In this document: positions 54,188 to 64,000 of the stretch, piece by piece
Numbering within the stretch: position 1 is the first letter of the stretch
Layout of the letters: every line of letters begins with the position of its first letter
Origin: Pyrenophora tritici-repentis
Taxonomy: Eukaryota; Ascomycota; Dothideomycetes; Pleosporales; Pleosporaceae
Assembly: GCF_003171515.1 (NCBI RefSeq)
Contig: NC_089390.1
Coordinates: forward strand, 3,658,001 to 3,722,000
DNA: 64,000 nucleotides
Reading direction: 5' to 3'
Program-made: the position numbers and the translations under genes
Notes under the pieces: model-generated
Told to the model about the DNA's origin: nothing
The model's database searches: none
The model's input: only the letters and a program-made list of their open reading frames with translations

Positions 54188-57100
54188 ATGGCGAGCAATG
54201 GGACGTTTCCTTTACCCTATGACCAAATCGAGGGCCTGGTAAAGTCTCTATACGCACCTGGCCAAGCAAAGAAAATCTCCGAAACCGAGGCCACGCTGCG
54301 TGTGCTGCAACGCTCACCCGAAGGCTGGGAGATTGCAGACCATCTCCTAAAGAGCGACGATGAACAGGTCCGCTTCTTTGGCGCCCTCACTCTCACTGTC
54401 AAGCTCAACGCCGACTCGGCTGAATTGAGTGAAGAACACTCAGAGCAACTTCTATCCACGCTTATCCGCCATCTCGTTTCACGTCCCACTTCGTCCATTG
54501 CAACGCGTAAAGTGAGCTCAACCCTGGCCCAGTATTTCACGAAGCCAATTTCCGTATGGACTCAGTGCATTAGGAGCCTGGCTGTATCCTTTGCTGCTCA
54601 AACACCTGTCCTGGACGATGCGCTAGATAAGCATCCCTCAACATGGGACATCTTGCCACGATTCACAGATGACCAGCTTCTGGTCATGCTGGACTTCGCT
54701 ATGAGCTTAGCAGATGAGTCCAAGAAGCCATCCAATTTCCAAGATAGGAAGCCGCAGGAGCGCATGATGGCGAACATAGAGAGTGTTGAGACTCTTCTCC
54801 AAGTATCGTTTGGTCGCGGTATCGAGTGGCTATCAGCATCTATTGGGGATGTAAATCACGCCCAGTCAGTACATCAAGGGGAGAAGATCTGCGTCGCGGC
54901 TCTAAAGTGCTTCACCGGATGGATCTTCTACGCCCAGTCAGAATTCAGAGATAGCCCGGAGAAGCTTCAACATCTGCGTTCTGTTACAGAGCTCGCCTTG
55001 ACATGTCTGGAACATCATGTCGAAGATTCAATGGAGCTTGTAGCTGAGATACTGGAGAACTACCCCGCTTTCTTTGAACCAAAGCATCAAGAAGCACTTT
55101 GGTCGATAATATCGGGTCCATGGGGCCTAGAGATACTAAAGAACTCTGATGCCGAAACGGTATCTCTTGCCAGAATCATGGTCGCATATGGACAAATCCT
55201 ACTTGACTCAAAAGTCATCTACAAGCAGCCAGATAATCCGCATCACCAACAAGTCCTCTCTTTCCTGCACAATCTTCTCAAACACCCCGAGCCAGTTGGC
55301 GTGGAAGACGAAGTTGCTCCAATCGTACTTGACTTTTGGAGTAACTTTATCAGTGCCATCGCCGAAGAGACCTTTTTGTATCCGGAAGGGAGCCAAATAC
55401 CAGGTTGGATGGACAATGCAAAGGCCAATGTTCTCCAAGCGATCTCCGAGCTTGTGCAAAAGGTCATCTACCCACCAGTCGGAGTGACTGAGTCCTGGGA
55501 TTCTGATGCTAGGAAAACTTTCAAAGTCTTCCGCGTAGATGTCCGAGACATCATCATGGAGGCATATGAACCACTACGTAATGTGCTAACGGATCAGTTC
55601 GTAGAATTCGCACTAGGTGGATTACGAGCGGGCAATTGGTTGGAACTCGAAACTGGCCTCTTCGGCCTGATTGCTATCTCTGATGCCTTGACTGAGAACT
55701 CGGACGAGCGTCTAACCAAGCTATTCCGGGAACCGATATTCTCGACCATATCAAGCACTGCCGGTGTACCCGCCATTACACGAAGGACTGCCGTTGAGAT
55801 TGTCGCCTCGCTGAACCATTTCTTTCTCCGAAACCCACACTTTCTTCCCGAAGTCCTCCCATTCCTACTCGCGACCTTGTCACAGCCAGCGATTGCACAT
55901 AGCGCTGCAAAGTCTTTTGCTTCTCTATGCTCTGAATGCCGCAAGTCCCTGACCAATGAGCTGCCAGCTTTCTTCCAGATGTACGAGCAGTTCCTCACTT
56001 ACCCGACGGCCGAAGAATTCACGAAGAGCATGGTACTCAAGGGTATTGCCGCAATTATACAAGCCCAGGGTACAGAGGAGAAACAACTAGACGGCGTACG
56101 ACAGCTTTTTCAATACATCACCCACGATGCCATGCGAGCGATTAGTGTCGCGAAAGAAGGAGACGCAGAGCAAGGCCAAGTGCTCGCACTCACCACCTTG
56201 AAGTGTCTTGCCAGTGTCGGTAAAGCAATGCAGGCCTCGGATGAGGAGGTAGTCGACCTGGAATCTACCAAGTCGCCTTCAACATTCTGGTTGCAAGGGC
56301 CAGGCAAGGAGATCCAGAATCAGATCATCAACCTCGTCAACTACATGACACAAATGTTCCCTGGAAACGATGAGATGATAGAAGCAGCATGTAGTGTTCT
56401 GCGTGCCGGGTTTAGTGAGACAGTAGCCGGACCTTTTGTGCTGCCACCTTCTGCGGCGATCGACTTCATTACCAAGGCTACAGTTCAGACACCGAGGCTG
56501 CCTTTTGTGTTGGAAACTGCTTGTTGTTGGATCTCATCTCACAAACATAACCAACCCGAAGACTTCCAGGATCAAGCTCAGCGGCTTCTCCGGCACAACC
56601 TTAGCATCATGCAAGCGCTTCAACATCCACGAAATGATCCCGAGATTGCGGTTGGTTGTATCGAGCTCATACAGAATTTCATCAACGCAGATCCTCGCAT
56701 TATCACGCAAGAGTCCCCAGAACATATTTCTGGCATGTTTGGCTTTACGGTCGAGTCGATAAATTCGCCTGAGGTATTACCGAAACGAGCAGCTGCCAAG
56801 CTATGGAAAGACATCTTCGAAATGGCAGCCAACACCCAAAGCCCGCATCAAGCCACGATACAAGAGATTGTAACACACTTTGGTTCTCCAGTCACAACTG
56901 CACTGATATCCAACATATGTGGCGAGGTGGACTTCACTAGCCTGGAGCATGTCATCGTGCCACTCCGTGCTTTGATCAGAGCCGACAAGAATGCCCGAGC
57001 ATATATTACAAATGCACTGGCAGGGCAGCCGCTTCTACAGCGCTTCCAGGGGGATCAAGGCGTACAGGATGTGGTGCGGAAGCTTATCGAGAGCATGACT

Positions 57101-57275
57101 AGGTGAATTTGAATGACCACTAGGATAGTATCTCACAAGCTGACATATCTACAGGAACGCAAAGAGCACTACAGCCTTCAAAGATACCATAAAAGGGTTT
57201 TGGCAGAGCTGCAAGCAGTTGCAGATGCAGCTACAGCCACAGGCCATTAACCCAGCTCAACGCTTCGCATACTGA
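54188..57275 (+). CDS. Importin-beta family karyopherin (importin-13/Kap111/Kap122-like)
   Basis: Nuclear transport receptor with a HEAT-repeat solenoid. Two exons, 54188-57102 and 57155-57275, 1011 aa; the 52-nt intron (GTGAAT...CTACAG) is near the 3' end. The start is the ATG at 54188 (MASNGTFPLPYDQIEGLVKS); open sequence upstream lacks a Met. The N-terminus has an importin-beta-like repeat (LRVLQRSPEGWEIADHLL, FFGALTLTVKL) that binds Ran-GTP. The xportin-1/IPO13-like part follows (WTQCIRSLAVSFAAQTP...LDILPRFTDDQ). The C-terminal end STTAFKDTIKGFW...NPAQRFAY, supplied by exon 2, resembles other Kap111/importin-13 tails. Assignment between Kap111 and Kap122/Pdr6 is not settled by sequence reading. 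Its stop lies 25 bp from the convergent FUN14 gene. Confidence 0.88.
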
Positions 57276-57300
57276 TTGGTTATCCAACAAGGCACCAGGC

Positions 57301-57920
57301 CTAGAACTCGGCAAACGCGGCCATCGCAAACGTCAGACCGAAAGACAGCTTGAAAGCGACATTGTCCCGCACCAATGATCGGACGTTCATCGACTTCACC
57401 CGACGCTCAAGGAATGAGTATGGAATGACATGGATACCTCGCGATTCGATGAACTAGCATATGTCAGTTTCTCATGCAATTTTTGGAGCATTGGGAAGCG
57501 TGTCGCATGTCTCATGTAGACTATATAGATATCCCGGGGTGCATACATGGCTTTACTTGCTATGTAGCCTAAAACTCTCATCAAACTCACCTGCAAAGTA
57601 AATATCCCTAGCCCGATCAAGACAGCAAGTGGTTTGCTGAAGATACTGATCCCCAGTCCTCCGATGACACCCAGAATGCTTCCCATGCTGATTTGTCTGA
57701 TGGCCTGTGGGTTCACAGCGCCCGATTGAGTGAGAATTGGAGTACTGGCTTCCGTGGTATAGTTACTCGTAAGATCGTTGGTAATTTTGGTGAGGGGATT
57801 CGGTCCATCACAGCGTATGCGGTTCGAGTATCGGAACTGGTACGCCAAAACTGGCGTGCAGAGAATGAGTGGTGTACAGGCCATCAGGCCTCTGCGCAGA
57901 CCGGGGAGTACGAAGGCCAT
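57301..57920 (-). CDS. FUN14-domain mitochondrial membrane protein
   Basis: Small membrane protein of the FUN14 family; human FUNDC1 is a mitophagy receptor and yeast Fun14 is a mitochondrial outer-membrane protein. Two exons, 57920-57591 and 57453-57301, 160 aa, with a 137-nt intron in phase 0. The FUN14 hydrophobic core is ISMGSILGVIGGLGISIFS and KPLAVLIGLGIFTLQ, which continues across the splice into FIESRGIHVIPYSFLERRVK. A third hydrophobic stretch (FGLTFAMAAFAEF) ends the protein. The N-terminus (MAFVLPGLRRGLMACTP) could be a targeting segment. No LC3-interacting motif was identified. It is divergent from GPI7. Confidence 0.85.
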
Positions 57921-58399
57921 GTTGGATTTTGAAGACGACAGTTCAGGTTTGTGGGATGTTTGTTGCTGTAGATGTGCGGAGAGATATATGGAGAGCCGTT
58001 TTTCGAGGCTTCGGTCAGTTTCGGTGCTTCGGGTAGAACGGCAAATGGAAACAACCGATGATGGTCGTTGCCTAACTACTTGTTGAAGAGGTGACTATCG
58101 CTCTTGCTAAGCCGCTAAGACTCAATGGCATTCAGTACATGGGTGGTTGAGCAGAACAGATGATGGCGTTGCGAAGTCGACCTCGGAGGTTAGTGATGTC
58201 ATTGGCTTGATGGCGTTGAAGCTAGATTACTTTTGGACTAGAGCTTGGATCCTGAGTTCAGAGCCTCAAACGTAAACGTCGCGTCTTGCAGCACCGTGGT
58301 GGACGTGTCAGCAATTCGCCGCGTTTGACTGCCGCTCATTATGATGACAATCGCTCCCTAAACTTCTGATCGGACTAATTAACAGGTATTCGCGTCATA
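57921..58399. promoter_or_regulatory. Divergent promoter FUN14 / GPI7
   Basis: 479 bp between start codons. No gene or clear element recognised. Confidence 0.45.
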
Positions 58400-61300
58400 A
58401 TGGCGCTTCGAACGCTTCTGATAACAGTTGCGAACCTCCTGATCCCGGTCGCGATACTGGTCTTCGCGACGGGCTTCTTTCCGTACAAACCGTACATGCC
58501 TGGACTGGCGCAGTATGAAGAGCTCGGATGGTCTGAAAAGCTAGGAGTGAGCTGGCAGAAGCCACCGGAAGCACCGTTTGATAAGCTTGTCTTCATGGTT
58601 GTTGATGCATTGAGGAGCGATTTCGTCTATGGAGAGGAAAGTGGCATGAGTTTTGTGCAGAGGTACAAACAGATCCAGCAACTTCAATTTGGAAGATTAT
58701 AACTGACCGCCGTTTAGCCTCATACGAGATGGAACCGCACTTCCATTCACCGCGCACGCTACCTCCCCCACGATTACTATGCCTCGCGTCAAAGCAATTA
58801 CCACGGGCTCCATACCTTCCTTCGTAGACGTGATTCTAAACTTTGCCGAATCGGATACTACCTCCACACTTGCGACACAGGACACATGGCTTGCGCAAAT
58901 CAAGGCAAAGGACTATGATAATGGAAAGGGTAAATTGGTCATGTATGGTGATGATACATGGCTGAAGCTCTTTCCAAATGTCTTCGAGCGCGCAGACGGA
59001 ACGACCAGTTTCTTTGTCTCGGTCAGTCTCAATTGTCCCCTGTATATAGGAGAAATAAATTGTTGATTACAAGTGCAGGATTTCACAGAGGTTGACAATA
59101 ATGTGACAAGGCATGTCCCCAATGAGATGCTGAACAGTGACTGGAATGCCATGATCATGCATTACTTGGGCTTGGATCACATTGGGCACAAGGCCGGTCC
59201 TAAGAGGTATGCGCCTCATCACAAACAATTCTGTGCGGTACTAATAGTCGATAGCCCAAACATGATTCCTAAGCAAATCGAGATGGATGGTATTGTTCGC
59301 GACATTTACAGTGCTATGGAAAATGAGGATCATCTTTCCAATACCCTCCTCGTTCTTTGCGGTGATCATGGCATGAATGATGGGGGAAATCACGGTGGCT
59401 CGTCGCCAGGCGAGACATCCCCAGCACTAGTCTTTATGAGTCCAAAACTCACCAAAATCACCAATTCCTCCCAAAGAAAAAGCCCTGTAAAGCCAAAGAA
59501 TGAAGGAGAATTCGAGTATTATCGCATGGTTGAACAGAGCGATATCGCCCCGACCCTCGCTGGCCTACTTGGATTTCCTGTTCCGCAGAACAACCTCGGT
59601 GTCTTTCTCGATGAATTCTTGGCATTCTGGGACAAGGGTGAGTGAGCTGACGAACGATATGTAATGTGTACTGACGTGTGTAGCTTCGGATCGCGCCCAG
59701 ATCTTGTACCGTAATGCGAAGCAGATGAAGAAGATTGTCGAAGCCAAGTACACTAACTTACGGTTCGACGAGAGTGTAGTATCAACTAAGGATATGGGAT
59801 TCGAATGCTCCGAGTCCAGTGTAAGTCTATCAATCGATTGAAGGATAAAGTGTAAGCATGCTAATGTTCTTAGGGTTTGCGCCTGACAGATGGTCAGACT
59901 CTAGCATGTCTTTGGCAGGGAGTCGTCACTGCAATGGGAGACGAGGGCGATGTACACAGCCACCTCTACAAGGTATGTCTTACGAGTTCAACACTGAGAG
60001 CCGGTACATACCTAATACACTTTTCGAATGCTGTACTAACGAACCAAGTTCATGCACCTTGCCCAAGAAACAATGTCCAGCACCGCCTCGAACTACGACC
60101 TTACTCGGCTCTTCACCGGCACAGGTCTGGCTTTCCTCATATGTGCCTTGAGTTTCTTTACGCTTCCTTCTTTCCGGCCAGTAACTCCAGCTGGTGTCTA
60201 CTACAGCCTAGCTCTTGCACTCTACTCTGTCCTAATGTTTGCGTCATCATACGTCGAAGAAGAACATAACTTCTGGTATTGGGCTACATCCGGTTGGCTC
60301 TTATGTCTATTCTTTTGCAATATGCGAAAGGAATGGTACAACAATTGGATCTTTCATCCAGCGATCATGGTGCTAGCCACACATAGGGTCATCCGGCGAT
60401 GGAACCAAACCGGACAAAAGTATGCTGGTGCGGATGATATTGTCAACAGTGGAGTTTTTCATGGCAGCTATTCCGTCATCCTGTGGATACTGATTGGTGC
60501 CACGTACATGGATATTACCATCCGACTGGCTAGACACGTTGCACGGTCTATTGCAACATTCGATACTGAGAGTAAACCTCGAAATGTCGAACTTGAATCC
60601 ACGGACCAGAACCGTATGTTTGGTACCATTGCCGTGCTACCACTTTGTGGCACAGCCTTCATCTTCAAGTTGGCGTTCACGTTGAAAGATGCCCCGGAGC
60701 TGACAAGCGGTGTCAGCACGGCTTTGATGTCAAGAGTCGATGGCTTGGACCTTGTCGGTCTCGTGCGGATGATATTTGGTGGCCTACTACTGAGTGGGAG
60801 TTGGATCGTAGTCGCAGAATGGACTCGATCTGTTCGGCGAACGAAACGCGGGGCCCAAGGCAACGGTGGTATGTTACAACTGTTGCCACAAGATATCCCA
60901 TACAGTTCACTAACAAATCTCACAGAACTAGCCGTTGCTTTCTTCGATCTAACAACGCTTTTCATCCTCACACAGACAAAGGCTCAAAACATACCCCTTT
61001 ACTTCCTCTTCAGACTCCAATACTTCTTTCTCAGTAAGTCCCCCTCCCCCATCCTCTCACAAAAGCTAAATTCTTCCCCTCTAGCCCTCCTCGACCTCAC
61101 TCCAACAGCCGTAACCCTAACAACCCTCCTCCTGACCCAAACATCATTCTTCGCCCTCGGAAACAGCAACGCAATCTCCTCCATCGACCTTTCAAACTCG
61201 TACAACGGCATCTCAGGCTACAACGTAGTCGCCGTCGGCACCCTCGTCTTCGTCTCAAACTGGGCCGGCCCCATGTACTGGTCCCTAGCTGGTATATTAC

Positions 61301-61653
61301 TTCTCGGCGACCACGGCCGCACACAACGCTTCGTCGATACCAGGGAACTCCACGTCGCAGACTGGGTAGCCAAGGAGCGCGAGTGGCTGAATGAAATGGC
61401 GAGGAAAGAGGAAAAGGGGAGAGAGATACGGAAGACGCGGAAGGAGTGGGTGGGACATGTGTCATTATTGACGTTTTGGACTGGGGCCATGTTGGCAGCG
61501 GTTATGGCGTCTTGTACAGCGTTGAGACAGCATCTTTTTATTTGGACCGTGTTTAGTCCCAAGTTTTTGTTTGCCATGGCGTGGGGGACAGCGTGGCATT
61601 TGGGGGTCACAGTTGGGCTTGGGGGTTTGGTTTGGTGGTTAGGAAGTTGGTAG
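58400..61653 (+). CDS. LAS21: GPI ethanolamine phosphate transferase 2 (Gpi7/Las21)
   Basis: Adds ethanolamine phosphate to the second mannose of GPI in the ER. Nine exons: 58400-58662, 58718-59021, 59079-59206, 59255-59637, 59684-59820, 59874-59972, 60049-60868, 60926-61033 and 61085-61653, 936 aa. The luminal alkaline-phosphatase-like domain is shown by FMVVDALRSDFVY (metal Asp), the SLIRDGTALPFTAHATSPTI block with the nucleophilic Thr, TGSIPSFVDVILNF, MYGDDTWLKLFPNVF, LGLDHIGHKAGP and CGDHGMNDGGNHGG (Asp-His metal ligands). The C-terminal half is polytopic. Three introns (59207-59254, 60869-60925 and 61034-61084) are multiples of three without stops, so their retention would not break the frame. 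Splicing is favoured because they have GT-AG ends, a CTAAC branch in one case, and break conserved sequence if kept. Confidence 0.93.
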
Positions 61654-62297
61654 TGCGGTCAAAGGGGCAGTGGATGTGTGGGCGCAGATGTAGATTGAGT
61701 AAAATGCTCGGCGAGTATTACGGGAAGTTGACAATTAGGTATGTACAATTAGAGGCGTCACTAAAAGAGCTTACTTTTTCATCCTTTTGAACCACTTTAT
61801 GGATTGAATGCATATTTGTACTACCCACCGAAAAGATACTGGTAGCTTTTATTAGTATTTTATGGCGAAAATCTACGTTCACGCCTGGAAGTAGGGCCGA
61901 GAACTCTTCGACAAGTCAGAGACCGTCAGCGAATGCAAGTTCTACAATCTCAAGCTCGTGAAGAATTAGATGTGGGCTGATTGCACCAAACTCGGTTATC
62001 CAATTTGCTAGTGATCGACAGCGATGATACCGGACAAAGCACTCAGTTGCGACTGTCTTTGTTGTAGCTTCCCAAAACTGAAATGCACCTGAGCACATGA
62101 ACATTCTGCAGACCCTTCCCAACGAGAGAAGGCGCAACGCTACCAACCACCACAACACGTCAATCACAAAACCCGCATTACTCACCCAAAACTTATACTT
62201 TCCTTCAAAACTCACAACGCACCATCATCAAGTGCCCGCCATCACATCGCAACATCGCTATCCAACATTACCACACGCTGGCTTCAAATACCTCGGA
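61654..62297. other. Intergenic
   Basis: About 640 bp. The frame of the next gene is open back to an ATG at 62097, so the start of that gene could be further upstream than annotated. Otherwise nothing recognised. Confidence 0.45.
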
Positions 62298-63376
62298 ATG
62301 AGTGACGAGAACAACAACAACGAAAACCCCGAAGATTGGGAAGATATCTCTGGCGAATCAATTGATGCGCAATCTCATGGGTATGAGATAATAAGGGCCA
62401 GGTTTAGGACCATGAATTCCAAACTTGATGCCGACTTTGGCGTTTTTCTGCTTGAGAGGAAGAGATTAACTGATATGTGTATTCATAGGGGCACTGATAG
62501 CCGGGACGAGCTTTCATATCCGGCAAGAAGTCCAGAGGAAGTACGAGCAGAAGCGTACGAACCCATTCTTCTCTTCCTAATGCTACCATTCCCAAATGAT
62601 TACAGCAACGCTCAAACTTCGCGATCCCAAGCCCACTCACTCCCTGTTCCCCCTCGTTTCTCTATCTAACAGAACCCCGCAGTTCAGATACCTCACGCCG
62701 CGTATCCGAACTATCGTCTAGCCTCAACTCCATGTCCTAGGAAGACATCGAAGGCGGCAAACCTCCCCAGCCAGCTCCCGAAACTCCACCCCACGTCTCC
62801 ACCTTCCCAAATCAGTTCCCCCACGACGCAGACCACGACCGCACCAAGTCGCCTATGACATCGCTGCCCAACTACTCTGAGCCCGATTCGCCAACGCAGA
62901 AGCGCGGGAAGGGCATCGTTCGCAATATAATGTCCGACACGTGGACCGAAGGCGCCTACATAAAGCCAAATTCCACGACCGAACAGATCATCGATGTGGA
63001 GAAGATGCAGGACCGCTAGAAGTGTCCGAATTGTGGGCATTTCAATGACCGCGGCGTTACAATGATTCCTGCTAGCAAGCCACATGGTGCACCTGGCAAG
63101 CAGAGAATGGATGCGAGCGACTCGGAGACTCCTGCCAAGCCGCAAGGTGCACCTGGGAAGCAGAAAGCCACCAGGGGAAAGTCCAAGGGTACTACTAATA
63201 AGAAGGCGCGCAAAGGGAGCTGGAAACCGCCTACGGTTGCTGGACCCTCGCGTGCTACTATACCGCCCATCGAGATCCCGGGGTCGGGTCCAATCGGCGT
63301 AGGGCCGGATGACCATATCATATGCGCCTATTGTCAGAAGGAGATTTACCCTGAGCTGATGAAGGATCAGTCCTGA
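62298..63376 (+). pseudogene. Uncharacterised zinc-ribbon-like protein interrupted by two amber codons
   Basis: A first segment (MSDENNNNENPEDWEDISG; start at 62298, or at 62097 in the same frame) is followed by a probable 128-nt intron (62555-62682, CTAAC branch). A second segment runs SDTSRRVSELSSSLNSMS, TAG (62738-62740), EDIEGGKPPQPAPETPPHVS and on through GKGIVRNIMSDTWTEGAY and IIDVEKMQDR, TAG (63017-63019), then KCPNCGHFNDRG. It ends GPDDHIICAYCQKEIYPELM. The two CxxC pairs (CPNC and CAYC) suggest a zinc ribbon. Between them lies a duplicated KP(H/Q)GAPGKQ unit. Everything from 62683 to 63376 is in one frame apart from the two TAGs. Either may be a CAG-to-TAG change, or part of a splice acceptor. 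Most likely a recently decayed gene. No function is claimed. Confidence 0.5.
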
Positions 63377-63819
63377 ACTCTGAAAACTACATGTACACTT
63401 GGGAGGGATAGTTGAGTTGGTCCTTGTTCTGGTATGATGGAGTTTGAGGGGCTAGCGGGATTGTACGTCAGGAAGGCGGGAAACAATGCAACAACTGACT
63501 TTATGGATCAGTTTCAGTTCTAAGCATGATATATTTCTTTCTCAAAGTAAAAATGGCAGTCTTATACCACATGTTTCGTCTAAAGAACACTATATATGCA
63601 CTAATCTCAGTGACGGGCGATGTCAAAGTGGTGAAGACCAAACTCCGTGAAATGTTGTTGGCAGTCAATCCGTTCCCACGTTCATAATGAAATCAACACC
63701 AGAGAATATAGAAAGGGTCAGGAGTTAGAGGTAGCCGTTTACTCATGCATGACTGATCGCGTCGTTGAGTTTCTTGATGCATCGCAAACGCACTACCACG
63801 TTCAACGCCGATATCTCAG
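63377..63819. other. Intergenic
   Basis: About 440 bp between the interrupted zinc-ribbon gene and a possible minus-strand ORF at the window edge. Nothing recognised. Confidence 0.4.
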
Positions 63820-64000
63820 TCACCATTGTTGGGTGCTGGAGCAAGGGGTAGAGCATGAGGTGGAACCGGGTCGTTTCTACGCTCATACGCCTGGGTTATG
63901 AGCGCGACGATTTGATTGTTGTCGAGGTTATGAGGAACCCAGTTACCAGGATCGTTGGCAATAGGGCGTACCCGCTGAGGGCAGTTACCGAGATGTTCCA
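63820..64000 (-). CDS. Possible 3' end of a gene running out of the window
   Basis: Reading downwards from the window edge, one frame is open for about 59 codons to a TGA at 63820-63822. It includes HLGNCPQRVRPIANDPGNW and ALPLAPAPNNGD, a composition plausible for a fungal disordered or DNA-associated protein. No domain is recognised and the start is outside the window. A plus-strand frame (63647-63901) overlaps and cannot be excluded. Kept as a low-confidence partial call. Confidence 0.3.

Noticed and set aside
62555..62740. The first TAG of the zinc-ribbon gene as a normal 3' splice site (CCTAG)
   Set aside because: Sequence before the TAG (SDTSRRVSELSS) reads as continuous disordered protein in the same frame, and another acceptor at 62682 suits the intron better; the idea is not excluded.
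1..64000. CRISPR arrays, prophage, operons, or a clustered secondary-metabolite pathway
   Set aside because: No spaced repeats of CRISPR type, no phage genes, monocistronic spliced genes throughout, and no PKS, NRPS or terpene cyclase.

Overview
This is a 64 kb stretch of nuclear chromosome from a filamentous ascomycete, most likely a dothideomycete close to Pleosporales. The evidence is about 20 protein genes on both strands with mostly 46-66 nt GT-AG introns, CTAAC-type branch points, a STE3-type pheromone receptor, the fungal Lys9 lysine enzyme, Snz1 and Gpi7. There is no operon, CRISPR array, prophage or bacterial signal. The order assignment is inference from protein character, not from a database search.

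Layout. 1-9 kb: RNase MRP subunit Rmp1 (+), exocyst Sec15 (-), saccharopine reductase Lys9 (+), Get4 (-). 9.4 kb: an intron-containing tRNA-Gly(CCC) (-). 10.6-14.9 kb: a P5B ATPase of the Ypk9/ATP13A2 type (-). 15.8-19.5 kb: a HET-tail-like ORF (+), an HSL-type alpha/beta hydrolase with two frameshifts (-), and an uncharacterised membrane/coiled-coil protein (-). 20.9-26.3 kb: STE3-like receptor (+), the 25-codon ribosomal protein eL41 (-), an FHA-domain kinase (+). 26.6-31.4 kb: a decayed E2 ubiquitin-conjugase relic (-) and a secreted S41-peptidase-like protein lacking the expected nucleophile (+). 32.5-37.8 kb: an ABCC transporter (-). 40.6-48.9 kb: secreted FAD oxidoreductase (+), complex I NDUFA12 built from eight exons including a 7-nt microexon (-), mitochondrial Pgs1 (+), GPI mannosyltransferase Smp3 (-), Skp1 (+). 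49.7-61.7 kb: Snz1/Pdx1 (-), aminopeptidase P (-), an importin-13/Kap122-like karyopherin (+), a FUN14 protein (-), Gpi7/Las21 (+). 62.3-64 kb: a zinc-ribbon-like ORF broken by two amber codons and a possible partial ORF at the edge.

Most genes are housekeeping: trafficking (Sec15, Get4, GPI-anchor enzymes Smp3 and Gpi7), mitochondria (NDUFA12, Pgs1, FUN14), RNA/translation (Rmp1, eL41, tRNA), amino acid and vitamin synthesis (Lys9, Snz1), and ubiquitin ligase (Skp1). NDUFA12 and PGS1 are divergent from a 238-bp shared promoter.

The points most worth a second look are the microexon gene, two GC-AG introns, four +1 indels all in C/G homopolymers of otherwise intact genes (probably sequence error rather than biology), the E2 relic whose catalytic Cys is Ser, the S41-like protein with Gly in place of the nucleophilic Ser, and the two in-frame TAG codons in the terminal zinc-ribbon gene. 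I see no convincing new multi-gene system. Exon boundaries were worked out by hand from splice sites and family conservation and have not been tested against transcripts.
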